A program made the translations under genes and the position numbers. Shown in pieces: positions 1 through 5,649 of a stretch of DNA of 5,904 nucleotides (positions within the stretch are counted from its first letter, which is position 1; every line of letters starts with the position of its first letter). The stretch lies in the NCBI GenBank assembly GCA_014804495.1, contig JAAUZS010000069.1, forward strand, positions 1 through 5,904. The letters are read 5' to 3'. The DNA is from Lachnospiraceae bacterium. GTDB lineage: Bacteria; Bacillota; Clostridia; Lachnospirales; Lachnospiraceae. The notes below the pieces were generated by a model. It ran no database searches. It was not told the DNA's origin and saw only the letters and a program-made list of their open reading frames with translations.

Positions 1-295
1 CTGTGGATTTTGCAAAACGGACTTTTTTGCCGTTTTCTATTTTGAATCCGATTCTGGTCGGCTTTCCTTTGTGCACATACATAACATTGGAAATATCAAT
101 TGGAGCTTCTTTCTGAACAATACCACCATTCTGATTAGCCGCCGAAGGTTTTTCATGCTTTGTGATCTTATTGATTCCCTCAACTAAGACCCTTCCGTTT
201 TTCCTGTCGATGGAAACTACTTTACCTTCTTTGTCTTTGTCTTTACCGGCAATTACCTTAACGGTATCACCTTTTTTAATCTTCAATGTTGACAT
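1..295 (-). CDS. rplX: 50S ribosomal protein L24, 3' end cut by window edge
   Basis: L24 is one of the two 23S rRNA-binding proteins that start 50S assembly, and it sits near the tunnel exit. The frame opens with ATG at 295 and reads MSTLKIKKGDTVKVIAGKD, a typical KOW-domain start (about residues 4-35), where the glycine-aspartate turn and basic strands contact rRNA. It continues through a KHEKPS stretch, then GGIVQKEAPIDISNVMYV and GKPTRIGFKIENGKKVRFAK, the usual L24 C-terminal half. Ninety-eight codons are visible without a stop; bacterial L24 is usually just over 100 residues, so only a few codons are missing. The start is fixed by a GGAGG at 303-307, seven bases upstream. The gene follows rplN by 11 bases, with its Shine-Dalgarno abutting the rplN stop. 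Identity is very secure; only the end is unseen. Confidence 0.97.
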   Translation of the reverse strand, partial: MSTLKIKKGDTVKVIAGKDKDKEGKVVSIDRKNGRVLVEGINKITKHEKPSAANQNGGIVQKEAPIDISNVMYVHKGKPTRIGFKIENGKKVRFAKST

Positions 296-302
296 ACCGG
301 CA

Positions 303-307
303 CCTCC
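303..307 (-). promoter_or_regulatory. Shine-Dalgarno for rplX overlapping rplN stop
   Basis: GGAGG on the minus strand lies seven bases before the rplX ATG. Its first base, at 307, is the last base of the rplN TAG stop (307-309). Ribosomes finishing L14 therefore stop directly on the L24 initiation site, which suggests coupled translation of the pair. The coupling is inferred from spacing only. Confidence 0.85.
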
Positions 308-675
308 TATAATACTTCCGGAGCCAGTGAAACAATTTTCATAAACTGTTTATCACGAAGCTCTCTTGCTACTGGTCCAAAAATACGGGTTCCTCTCGGA
401 GTCTTGTCATCTTTGATGATAACAGCAGCATTTTCGTCAAATCTGATATATGAACCGTCTTTACGGCGTGTGCCTTTTACAGTGCGCACAACTACGGCTT
501 TTACAACATCGCCTTTTTTTACAACACCGCCTGGTGTTGCATCTTTAACAGTAGCAACGATAATATCGCCGATGCGAGCATATCTTCTTGTAGATCCACC
601 CATGACTCTGATACACAGAAGCTCTTTAGCACCAGTATTATCAGCTACTTTAAGTCTGCTTTCCTGTTGAATCAT
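307..675 (-). CDS. rplN: 50S ribosomal protein L14
   Basis: L14 lies on the subunit interface of the 50S, next to L19, and contributes to an intersubunit bridge with 16S rRNA. The product is 122 residues, the standard bacterial length, and is intact. It begins [20 protein letters not shown], the hallmark N-terminus, carries the [21 protein letters not shown] strand region near residues 26-46, and ends with the family signature [13 protein letters not shown] followed by [13 protein letters not shown] at 675 is preceded by AAGGAG at 685-690, nine bases away. It follows rpsQ by only 25 bases. In E. coli the spc operon has its own promoter before this gene, but here the gap has no room for more than the ribosome binding site, so rplN is read as part of one S10-spc transcript. 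Confidence 0.99.
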   Translation of the reverse strand: MIQQESRLKVADNTGAKELLCIRVMGGSTRRYARIGDIIVATVKDATPGGVVKKGDVVKAVVVRTVKGTRRKDGSYIRFDENAAVIIKDDKTPRGTRIFGPVARELRDKQFMKIVSLAPEVL

Positions 676-700
676 ACTACCTTTCTCCTTCTCTTTATTG

Positions 701-955
701 CTATTTTACCTTCTCGACGATTTCAACAAGTCTCCATCTCTTATCCTTAGATAAAGGTCTTGTTTCCATTACTTTAACTGTATCGCCAATGCTGCACTCA
801 TTCTTCTCATCATGCGCTTTCAGCTTGTAAGTTCTTTTTACGATTTTGCCGTAAAGTGGATGCTTAACATGGTCTTCAATCGCTACAACAATCGTCTTAT
901 CCATCTTATTACTGGTTACTTTACCAGTACGCGTTTTTCTCAAATTTCTTTCCAC
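701..955 (-). CDS. rpsQ: 30S ribosomal protein S17, GTG start
   Basis: S17 is a primary 16S rRNA-binding protein of the 30S body with an OB fold. The 84-residue product begins [20 protein letters not shown], then [21 protein letters not shown], matching the S17 signature region, and ends in [11 protein letters not shown]. The length is normal for the family. The start is GTG at 955: AAGGAG at 964-969 lies eight bases upstream, and the encoded MERNLRKTR matches the N-terminus I recall from related Clostridia. An ATG at 962 is out of frame and only one base from the Shine-Dalgarno, so it is not the start. The gene follows rpmC by 14 bases, and its ribosome binding site touches the rpmC stop. 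Confidence 0.98.
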   Translation of the reverse strand: MERNLRKTRTGKVTSNKMDKTIVVAIEDHVKHPLYGKIVKRTYKLKAHDEKNECSIGDTVKVMETRPLSKDKRWRLVEIVEKVK

Positions 956-963
956 GACTCATT

Positions 964-969
964 CTCCTT
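964..969 (-). promoter_or_regulatory. Shine-Dalgarno fixing the GTG start of rpsQ
   Basis: AAGGAG on the minus strand sits directly after the rpmC stop codon (970-972) and eight bases before GTG at 953-955. The only nearby ATG (960-962) is one base away and opens a short out-of-frame reading frame, so this site selects the GTG. Confidence 0.85.
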
Positions 970-1179
970 TCAGTTAGCTGCTTTTGCTTTCTGCGTAATT
1001 ACTGTCTGAATTCTCGCAATGTTTCTTCTTACTTCTTTAATTCTTGCCGTATTGTCTAACTGATTTGTTGCGTTCTGGAATCTCAAATTGAAAAGTTCTT
1101 TCTTAGCATCTACCAGTTCCTGTGCTAATTCTGCATCTGATTTCTTCTGCAAATCTTCTACATACTTATTAGTTTTCAT
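970..1179 (-). CDS. rpmC: 50S ribosomal protein L29
   Basis: L29 is a small, almost all-helical protein beside the tunnel exit, where with L23 it frames the docking site for trigger factor and SRP. The product is 69 residues: [18 protein letters not shown], then [20 protein letters not shown] (the L29 signature, two-helix hairpin), then [20 protein letters not shown] place the start at ATG 1179; an in-frame GTG at 1188 would add MYQ, but it falls inside the likely Shine-Dalgarno and does not match the family N-terminus. The gene begins inside the end of rplP, with an 11-base overlap in a different frame, so its translation is probably coupled to L16. Identity is secure; the start is slightly less so. 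Confidence 0.97.
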   Translation of the reverse strand: MKTNKYVEDLQKKSDAELAQELVDAKKELFNLRFQNATNQLDNTARIKEVRRNIARIQTVITQKAKAAN

Positions 1180-1606
1180 TTGATACACCGCCTTCCAAGT
1201 CTGCTTTAGAAACTATTTTACATTTACATGGAAGCTTATGTGTTGCAAGACGTAACGCCTCTTTTGCAACTTCTTCATTCACTCCTGCTAATTCAAACAT
1301 TACACGTCCCGGCTTAACAACAGCTACCCAGTATTCCAAAGTACCTTTTCCGGAACCCATACGTGTTTCCGCCGGTTTCGCCGTCACAGGCTTATCCGGG
1401 AAAATCTTAATCCAGACTTTACCGCCACGCTTAACGTAACGTGTTATTGCAATACGTGCTGCTTCTATCTGGTTAGATTTAATCCAACATGGTTCTGTTG
1501 CCACAATACCCCACTCTCCGTAGGTAATTGTGTTCCCACGGGAAGCTTTACCTCTCATGGAACCACGGAATTGTTTACGACGTTTTACTCTTTTTGGCAT
1601 TAACAT
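1169..1606 (-). CDS. rplP: 50S ribosomal protein L16
   Basis: L16 binds 23S rRNA late in 50S assembly and helps position tRNA near the A site and peptidyl transferase centre. The 145-residue product begins [20 protein letters not shown]. It contains the conserved [20 protein letters not shown] segment (residues about 57-76), [19 protein letters not shown], and the C-terminal [15 protein letters not shown] helix. All are diagnostic, and the length matches Gram-positive homologues. Start choice: ATG 1606 has GGGAG at 1616-1620 nine bases upstream, whereas the second ATG at 1600 would be fifteen bases away. The start overlaps the rpsC stop as TAATG. The C-terminal tail after residue 126 reads PCKCKIV, with two cysteines (127 and 129). 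I do not read these as a metal site because no partner pair is present. Confidence 0.99.
   Translation of the reverse strand: MLMPKRVKRRKQFRGSMRGKASRGNTITYGEWGIVATEPCWIKSNQIEAARIAITRYVKRGGKVWIKIFPDKPVTAKPAETRMGSGKGTLEYWVAVVKPGRVMFELAGVNEEVAKEALRLATHKLPCKCKIVSKADLEGGVSNEN
1186..1194 (-). promoter_or_regulatory. Imperfect Shine-Dalgarno for rpmC inside rplP
   Basis: The minus-strand sequence AAGGCGGTG differs at one central position from the ideal AAGGAGGTG and lies six bases before the rpmC ATG at 1179. It is embedded in the last codons of rplP (glutamate-glycine-glycine-valine). It overlaps the alternative GTG at 1188, which argues for the ATG. Most other genes in the window have an uninterrupted site. 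Confidence 0.65.
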
Positions 1607-2262
1607 TATTTATCGCTCCCTTCCTTATTAGATTTCGTAGGAAGTACCTCGCCTTTGTAAATCCATACCTTGACGCCGACTTTACCATAAGTTGTATCTG
1701 CTTCTGCAAAGCCGTAATCAATATCAGCTCTTAAAGTCTGAAGCGGAATAGTACCGTCACTGTAGAACTCTGTACGAGCCATATCTGCTCCGCCAAGACG
1801 TCCTGAACATGCAGTCTTAATACCAAGTGCGCCTGCCTTCATCGTTCTTCCCATGCAGGATTTCATAGCACGTCTGAACGATACACGATTCTCCAGCTGC
1901 TGTGCAATATTTTCTGCAACGAGCTGTGCATCTCTGTCAGGTCTCTTGATTTCCTTAATATCTACCAAAACTTTCTTACTGGTGACTTTGGAAAGTTCTT
2001 TTTTGGTAATTTCAATCTCATTACCGCCCTTACCGATTACTACACCGGGTTTAGCAGTATGAATAATCACTTTTACCCTGTCCGATGCTCTTTCAATTTC
2101 AATTTTGGACACACCGGCATTGTATAATTTTTTCTTCAAGTATTTTCTGATGTTGTAATCTTCTACTAAAAAGTCAGAAAATTCAGCATCTGCATACCAT
2201 TTAGAATCCCAATCTTTAATAACACCGACTCTGAGGCCGTGAGGATTAACTTTCTGTCCCAT
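1606..2262 (-). CDS. rpsC: 30S ribosomal protein S3
   Basis: S3 sits at the mRNA entry side of the 30S head and, with S4 and S5, contributes to the ribosomal mRNA helicase activity known from E. coli. The product is 218 residues, the usual length for Gram-positives. The N-terminus [20 protein letters not shown] is the standard one. A type II KH domain follows, with its GKGG loop at residues 77-80. The C-terminal domain carries the signature [13 protein letters not shown] (153-165), then [20 protein letters not shown]. Arg130, Arg131 and Lys134 in VSFRRAMK line up with the E. coli residues implicated in helicase function. ATG 2262 has AAGGAG at 2269-2274, six bases upstream. It lies 24 bases after rplV and overlaps rplP by one base. 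Confidence 0.99.
   Translation of the reverse strand: MGQKVNPHGLRVGVIKDWDSKWYADAEFSDFLVEDYNIRKYLKKKLYNAGVSKIEIERASDRVKVIIHTAKPGVVIGKGGNEIEITKKELSKVTSKKVLVDIKEIKRPDRDAQLVAENIAQQLENRVSFRRAMKSCMGRTMKAGALGIKTACSGRLGGADMARTEFYSDGTIPLQTLRADIDYGFAEADTTYGKVGVKVWIYKGEVLPTKSNKEGSDK
1616..1620 (-). promoter_or_regulatory. Shine-Dalgarno for rplP inside rpsC
   Basis: GGGAG on the minus strand, preceded by AGGAA, lies in the last codons of rpsC, nine bases before ATG 1606. The rpsC stop and the rplP start share one base in a TAATG junction, a layout typical of translational coupling. The spacing favours the MLMPKR start over the later ATG at 1600. Confidence 0.8.
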
Positions 2263-2286
2263 GTTCTTCTCCTTCCTATATCATTC

Positions 2287-2673
2287 CTATCTTTCATCCA
2301 GAATGACCGTAATATGGCTCATTCTCTTTTCAATCCTGTAAGCGCTTCCACGTGCTCTTGGTTTGATTCGCTTCATGGTCGGTCCTTTATTCGCAAAACA
2401 CTCAGCAACATAAAGGTTTTCTGCATTCATTCCATTATTGTTCTCTGCATTTGCAATTGCTGATTCCAATAATTTCTTAATAAGACCGGACGCATACCTT
2501 GGATTGTACTCCAAAATGCCCAATGCCGTATTTACATCCTTGCCTCGGATAGCGTCTAATACGAAACAAGCTTTCTGAACAGACACTCTGGCATAGGATA
2601 ACTTCGCAGAAGGTCTGGTATCCTTATTCGCATTTCTTTCTCTTTTTATCTGGGATCTATGTCCTTTAGCCAT
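2287..2673 (-). CDS. rplV: 50S ribosomal protein L22 with basic N-terminal extension
   Basis: L22 spans the 50S from surface to tunnel; its long beta-hairpin helps form the tunnel constriction where macrolides bind nearby. The product is 128 residues, longer than the roughly 110 of E. coli and B. subtilis. The extra part is an N-terminal stretch of about 20 mostly polar and charged residues, starting MAKGHRSQIKRERN. The core begins at LSYARVSVQKACFVLDAIRGK and includes LLESAIANAENNNGM and the hairpin GPTMKRIKPRARGSAYRIEKR (residues 97-117), ending SHITVILDER. The MKR triplet (100-102), whose deletion gives macrolide resistance in E. coli, is intact. ATG 2673 has a very strong AAAGGAGGT at 2681-2689, seven bases upstream, which supports the extension as real. 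Confidence 0.98.
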   Translation of the reverse strand: MAKGHRSQIKRERNANKDTRPSAKLSYARVSVQKACFVLDAIRGKDVNTALGILEYNPRYASGLIKKLLESAIANAENNNGMNAENLYVAECFANKGPTMKRIKPRARGSAYRIEKRMSHITVILDER

Positions 2674-2704
2674 AGATAAAACCTCCTTTCAATTTATCGA
2701 ACTC

Positions 2705-2986
2705 TTAACGGACCTTAGACTTCTTTTCGTCCTTATCATGTCCCCTGTAAGTTCTGGTTGCAACGAACTCACCGAGCTTATGTCCAACCATATCTTCCGT
2801 AACATATACAGGCACATGCTTTCTTCCATCATGAACGGCAAATGTATGCCCTACAAAAGATGGGAAAATAGTAGAACGGCGTGACCAAGTCTTGATGACC
2901 TGTTTCTGGCCTGATGCATTCATAGCATCTACTTTTTTCAATAAGCTTGCATCTGCAAATGGTCCTTTTTTCAGTGATCTAGCCAT
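2705..2986 (-). CDS. rpsS: 30S ribosomal protein S19
   Basis: S19 forms part of the 30S head with S13 and takes part in intersubunit bridging to the 50S. The 93-residue product is intact and of normal length. It begins [20 protein letters not shown], continues with [20 protein letters not shown] and the conserved [20 protein letters not shown] (residues about 52-71), and then [12 protein letters not shown], with a lysine-rich tail. These blocks together are diagnostic for S19. ATG 2986 has AGGAGG at 2994-2999, seven bases upstream. It lies 35 bases after rplB and 31 before rplV, as in the standard S10 operon order. Confidence 0.99.
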   Translation of the reverse strand: MARSLKKGPFADASLLKKVDAMNASGQKQVIKTWSRRSTIFPSFVGHTFAVHDGRKHVPVYVTEDMVGHKLGEFVATRTYRGHDKDEKKSKVR

Positions 2987-3021
2987 GATCTTTCCTCCTA
3001 AATTTTTATATAACTCACTCG

Positions 3022-3867
3022 TTAGCCTTTAATAGCTTTGCCGTCTCGTCTTCTTACAATCAGCTTGTTAGACGCTTTCTTCTTCTTACGCGTCTTCAAG
3101 CCAAGTGCAGGCTTGCCCCATGGTGTACATGGTCCCGGACGTCCTATCGGAGCCCTTCCTTCACCACCGCCGTGCGGATGGTCGTTAGGGTTCATGACTG
3201 AACCGCGGACTGTCGGGCGGATGCCCATATGACGTTTACGTCCCGCTTTACCAATCTTAATCAGGTTATGATCCGCATTGCCTACATTACCGATTGTTGC
3301 TCTGCATACAATCGGAACCATTCTCATTTCGCCGGAAGGCAGTCTCAAAGTTGCGTACTTTCCTTCTTTTGCCATCAACTGTGCGCCGTTTCCTGCGGAA
3401 CGAACCAACTGTCCGCCTTTGCCCGGATATAATTCAACATTGTGAATAACTGTACCTACCGGGATTTCAGATAACGGAAGGCAGTTTCCGATTCTTACTT
3501 CTGCTCCGGGTCCGTTCATGACCTTCATGCCGTCTGTTAATCCTTCAGGTGCGAGAATATATGATTTCTCACCATCTTCATAACAGATTAATGCAATATT
3601 TGCAGTTCTGTTAGGATCATATTCAATACCTATTACTGTTGCAGAAATTCCATCTTTCTTTCTCTTAAAATCTACATCTCTATACAGTCTTCTGCTTCCA
3701 CCGCCACGGTGTCTGACTGTTATCTTACCTTGATTATTACGTCCGGAATTCTTTTTAAGAGAAGTACAAAGAGCCTTTTCAGGTGTCTTCTTTGTAATCT
3801 CAGAGAAATCAGAACCGGTCATATTACGTCTGGAAGGTGTATACGGGTTATATTTCTTAATTCCCAT
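3022..3867 (-). CDS. rplB: 50S ribosomal protein L2
   Basis: L2 is one of the most conserved ribosomal proteins; it binds domain IV of 23S rRNA near the peptidyl transferase centre and is needed for subunit association. The product is 281 residues, close to the 273-277 of model bacteria. It begins [20 protein letters not shown], has [19 protein letters not shown] in the N-terminal OB-fold region (residues 42-60), [12 protein letters not shown] near 83-94, and an SH3-like domain through about residue 200. The C-terminal signature [19 protein letters not shown] spans 225-243; the histidines at 230 and 232 include the counterpart of the functionally important E. coli His229. The basic tail ends [13 protein letters not shown] 3867 has AAAGGAG at 3875-3881, seven bases upstream. 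Confidence 0.99.
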   Translation of the reverse strand: MGIKKYNPYTPSRRNMTGSDFSEITKKTPEKALCTSLKKNSGRNNQGKITVRHRGGGSRRLYRDVDFKRKKDGISATVIGIEYDPNRTANIALICYEDGEKSYILAPEGLTDGMKVMNGPGAEVRIGNCLPLSEIPVGTVIHNVELYPGKGGQLVRSAGNGAQLMAKEGKYATLRLPSGEMRMVPIVCRATIGNVGNADHNLIKIGKAGRKRHMGIRPTVRGSVMNPNDHPHGGGEGRAPIGRPGPCTPWGKPALGLKTRKKKKASNKLIVRRRDGKAIKG

Positions 3868-3908
3868 GATCTTTCTCCTTTACTCAATTGTTGTTAATCA
3901 GTTAGCTT

Positions 3909-4208
3909 TTATAAGCCTGCAAAAATCTCTATATCCTTGCTGTCTTCTGTCAATTGAACGATAGCTTTCTTGGTTTTGGATGTCTTGCCATATACCATGC
4001 CGCGTCTTTTGGTCTTGCCGTCAAGGTTCATGGTATTTACCTTTGCTACCTTTGTTCCCTCGAACATCTTCTCAACAGCCTCTTTGATTTGAGTCTTATT
4101 TGCTTCCGGATGAACCAGAAAAGTGTATTTCTTATCGCTCATGCCTGCCATACTTTTTTCTGTAATAACCGGTTTGAGGATCACATCATAATACTCGATT
4201 GCTGCCAT
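3909..4208 (-). CDS. rplW: 50S ribosomal protein L23
   Basis: L23 is at the polypeptide tunnel exit and is the main ribosomal contact for trigger factor, SRP and the translocon. The 99-residue product fits the family. It reads [20 protein letters not shown], then [20 protein letters not shown], the classic L23 segment at about residues 26-45, followed by the internal loop [20 protein letters not shown] and a final strand ending DIEIFAGL. Glu17 in VITEK matches E. coli Glu18, known for trigger factor and SRP contact. The start ATG 4208 overlaps the rplD stop by one base (TAATG), and its GAGGAGGTG at 4217-4225 lies in the rplD coding end, eight bases upstream. Confidence 0.99.
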   Translation of the reverse strand: MAAIEYYDVILKPVITEKSMAGMSDKKYTFLVHPEANKTQIKEAVEKMFEGTKVAKVNTMNLDGKTKRRGMVYGKTSKTKKAIVQLTEDSKDIEIFAGL

Positions 4209-4864
4209 TATGCATACACCTCCTCAATATTAGCTACCGCATCCTTGGTGATGACTACGGTATCGTATTTCATGATATCATATACGTTAATCGTGCTCTT
4301 TATCTCTTTCGCTTCACCTGCTGCCTCGATCATAACGTAGGAAGTGTGAACCGTAGGAATATTTCTTGCAGAACAGATTACGTTCTTATCCATAGTTGCT
4401 GTTATTACCAAAGCTTTGCTTACTTTAAGATTATCAAGAACTTTCTTGAAATCTTTTGTCTTAATTGCATCAAGCTTAAGTTCGTCAAGTACAATAAATT
4501 TGTTTGCCTGTACTCTGCTTGTCAATGCGGATTTAATAGCCGCTCTCTTTTCCTTCTTATTCAGTTTGAAAGAATAATCTCTCGGAACAGGAGCAAATAC
4601 TACGCCGCCGCCTTTCCATTGTGGAGATCTGATGGAGCCCTGTCTTGCATGACCGGTTCCCTTCTGTCTCCAAGGCTTTCTTCCGCCGCCGGATACTTCC
4701 GAACGGGTCTTTGCCTTCTGCGTTCCCTGACGGTTATTTGCAAGCTGCTGAACAACTGCCATATGCACCAAGTGTTCATTAACCTTAACGCCAAAGACCG
4801 CATCGTTTAAATCAATCTTGCCAACTTCTTTTCCTTCCATATTAAAAACAGATACGTTTGCCAT
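4208..4864 (-). CDS. rplD: 50S ribosomal protein L4, uL4 family
   Basis: L4 starts 50S assembly and reaches the exit tunnel with a long basic loop; in E. coli it also represses its own S10 operon through the leader. The product is 218 residues, against about 201-207 in E. coli and B. subtilis. It begins [20 protein letters not shown]. The tunnel loop (about residues 45-97) contains [20 protein letters not shown] and [18 protein letters not shown], diagnostic of bacterial L4. The globular part includes [17 protein letters not shown] and the end [19 protein letters not shown] followed by EEVYA. Extra length appears near residues 174-187, before INVYDIM. ATG 4864 has AAGGAGG at 4874-4880, nine bases upstream. 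It follows rplC by 36 bases. Confidence 0.99.
   Translation of the reverse strand: MANVSVFNMEGKEVGKIDLNDAVFGVKVNEHLVHMAVVQQLANNRQGTQKAKTRSEVSGGGRKPWRQKGTGHARQGSIRSPQWKGGGVVFAPVPRDYSFKLNKKEKRAAIKSALTSRVQANKFIVLDELKLDAIKTKDFKKVLDNLKVSKALVITATMDKNVICSARNIPTVHTSYVMIEAAGEAKEIKSTINVYDIMKYDTVVITKDAVANIEEVYA
4217..4225 (-). promoter_or_regulatory. Shine-Dalgarno for rplW inside rplD
   Basis: GAGGAGGTG on the minus strand encodes the glutamate-glutamate-valine near the L4 C-terminus and also serves as a near-ideal ribosome binding site eight bases before the rplW ATG. With the TAATG stop/start overlap this strongly suggests coupled L4 and L23 synthesis. Confidence 0.85.
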
Positions 4865-4886
4865 CTGAATGGTCCTCCTTTCATCT

Positions 4887-4901
4887 GTGACGCAGCGTCA
4901 C
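4887..4901. repeat. Perfect 15-base palindrome between rplC and rplD
   Basis: GTGACGC, a single central base, then GCGTCAC. The last base is shared with the rplC TAG stop (4901-4903). In the transcript it could form a six-pair stem with a three-base loop, ending six bases before the AAGGAGG of rplD. There is no U-run after it, so it is not an intrinsic terminator. Function is unknown: it may be a small mRNA hairpin affecting rplD initiation or transcript stability, or chance. Confidence 0.55.
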
Positions 4902-5587
4902 TACCTCGCCTCGACCTTTGTTGTTTCTTTGATTGTTACCAAGCCTTTACGAGGTCCCGGTACAGCGCCTTTTACAAGGAGCAGATTCTTATCTGCATCA
5001 ACTCTTACTATCGTAAGGTTCTGAACAGTTACCCTTACGCAGCCCATATGCCCGGGCATTCCTTTTCCTTTAAATACTCTGCTGGGTGAAGAACATGCAC
5101 CATTGGAACCCTGATGACGATGGAATTTGGAACCGTGAGTCATAGGTCCTCTGTGCTGGCCATGTCTCTTAATGGCGCCCTGAAATCCTTTTCCCTTGGA
5201 AATCGCAGTCGCGTCAACTCTGTCACCTGCTTCAAATATATCCGCTTTTATTTCGCTTCCAAGCGTATATTCTTCTGCATTCTCAAGCTTTAACTCTCTT
5301 ACAAATCTCTTGCATGAAACGCCGGCCTTATCAAAATGCCCTTTCTCCGCCTTATTAACTCCGTGTCTGTGGATAACTTCTTTCCTGCCGCTCTTGTCCT
5401 TGTTGACAATCTTTTCTTTCTTGTCCACAAAACCGACCTGAACTGCACAGTAACCATCATTTTCAACTGTTTTAATCTGTGTTACCGCACACGGACCTGC
5501 CTGAAGTACTGTTACAGGCGTTAAGCTTCCGTCTTCATTGAAGATTTGAGTCATTCCGACTTTTGTTGCTAAAATCGCTTTTTTCAT
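4901..5587 (-). CDS. rplC: 50S ribosomal protein L3, uL3 family
   Basis: L3 binds the 3' end of 23S rRNA, is one of the two assembly initiators, and sends a loop close to the peptidyl transferase centre. The product is 228 residues; E. coli and B. subtilis have 209. It begins [20 protein letters not shown]. The core shows [20 protein letters not shown] (129-148), [13 protein letters not shown] (151-163), then the signature [12 protein letters not shown] (171-182) and [11 protein letters not shown]. Relative to B. subtilis, about 16 extra residues sit near 63-78, between VDKKEKIV and KAEKGH, and account for most of the added length. ATG 5587 has AGGAGGT at 5594-5600, six bases upstream. The TAG stop is followed at once by an in-frame TGA. 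It is second in the operon, after rpsJ. Confidence 0.99.
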   Translation of the reverse strand: MKKAILATKVGMTQIFNEDGSLTPVTVLQAGPCAVTQIKTVENDGYCAVQVGFVDKKEKIVNKDKSGRKEVIHRHGVNKAEKGHFDKAGVSCKRFVRELKLENAEEYTLGSEIKADIFEAGDRVDATAISKGKGFQGAIKRHGQHRGPMTHGSKFHRHQGSNGACSSPSRVFKGKGMPGHMGCVRVTVQNLTIVRVDADKNLLLVKGAVPGPRKGLVTIKETTKVEAR

Positions 5588-5614
5588 TTCTTTACCTCCT
5601 GTGATTCTACAGCG

Positions 5615-5634
5615 GATCGGAATTATCTCCGATC
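5615..5634. repeat. Inverted repeat between rpsJ and rplC
   Basis: GATCGGA and TCCGATC are perfect seven-base arms separated by a six-base loop, in the 62-base gap between the rpsJ stop and the rplC start. In the minus-strand transcript this makes a stable small stem-loop. It is followed by mixed sequence and then the rplC ribosome binding site, with no U-tract, so I do not call it a terminator. It may stabilise or process the mRNA; this is not established. Confidence 0.6.
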
Positions 5635-5649
5635 ATACTAGTAGGGGTG

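Noticed and set aside
289..313. Perfect TTGACA (289-294) and TATAAT (308-313) hexamers on the plus strand, which would drive RNA antisense to rplN.
   Set aside because: The spacer is only 13 bases, far short of the roughly 17 needed by a housekeeping sigma factor. Both hexamers are explained by coding constraint: the start codons of rplX and the final codons of rplN.
1218..1226. Cysteine pair PCKC in L16 (residues 127 and 129) as a zinc site.
   Set aside because: No second cysteine or histidine pair lies nearby, and L16 is not a zinc-binding family.
3954..4340. A 128-codon plus-strand open frame opposite rplW and the end of rplD.
   Set aside because: Antisense shadow of two clear ribosomal protein genes; the composition is not protein-like and no family is recognisable.
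4600..4803. A 67-codon minus-strand frame inside rplD in another frame.
   Set aside because: Alternative-frame shadow of the basic L4 loop; arginine-rich translation follows from the overlapping codons.
4199..4810. A 203-codon open frame on the plus strand, antisense to rplD.
   Set aside because: It is a shadow of L4 coding sequence. It overlaps a certain gene almost fully, has a cysteine-, phenylalanine- and serine-rich translation with no family resemblance, and has no ribosome binding site fitting its start.
4882..4884. ATG between rplC and rplD as a small leader peptide start.
   Set aside because: No ribosome binding site precedes it, and the frame runs into rplD out of frame without resembling anything.
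5615..5634. Intrinsic terminator between rpsJ and rplC.
   Set aside because: The stem is present but no run of U follows it in the transcript, and termination after the first gene would silence a core operon.
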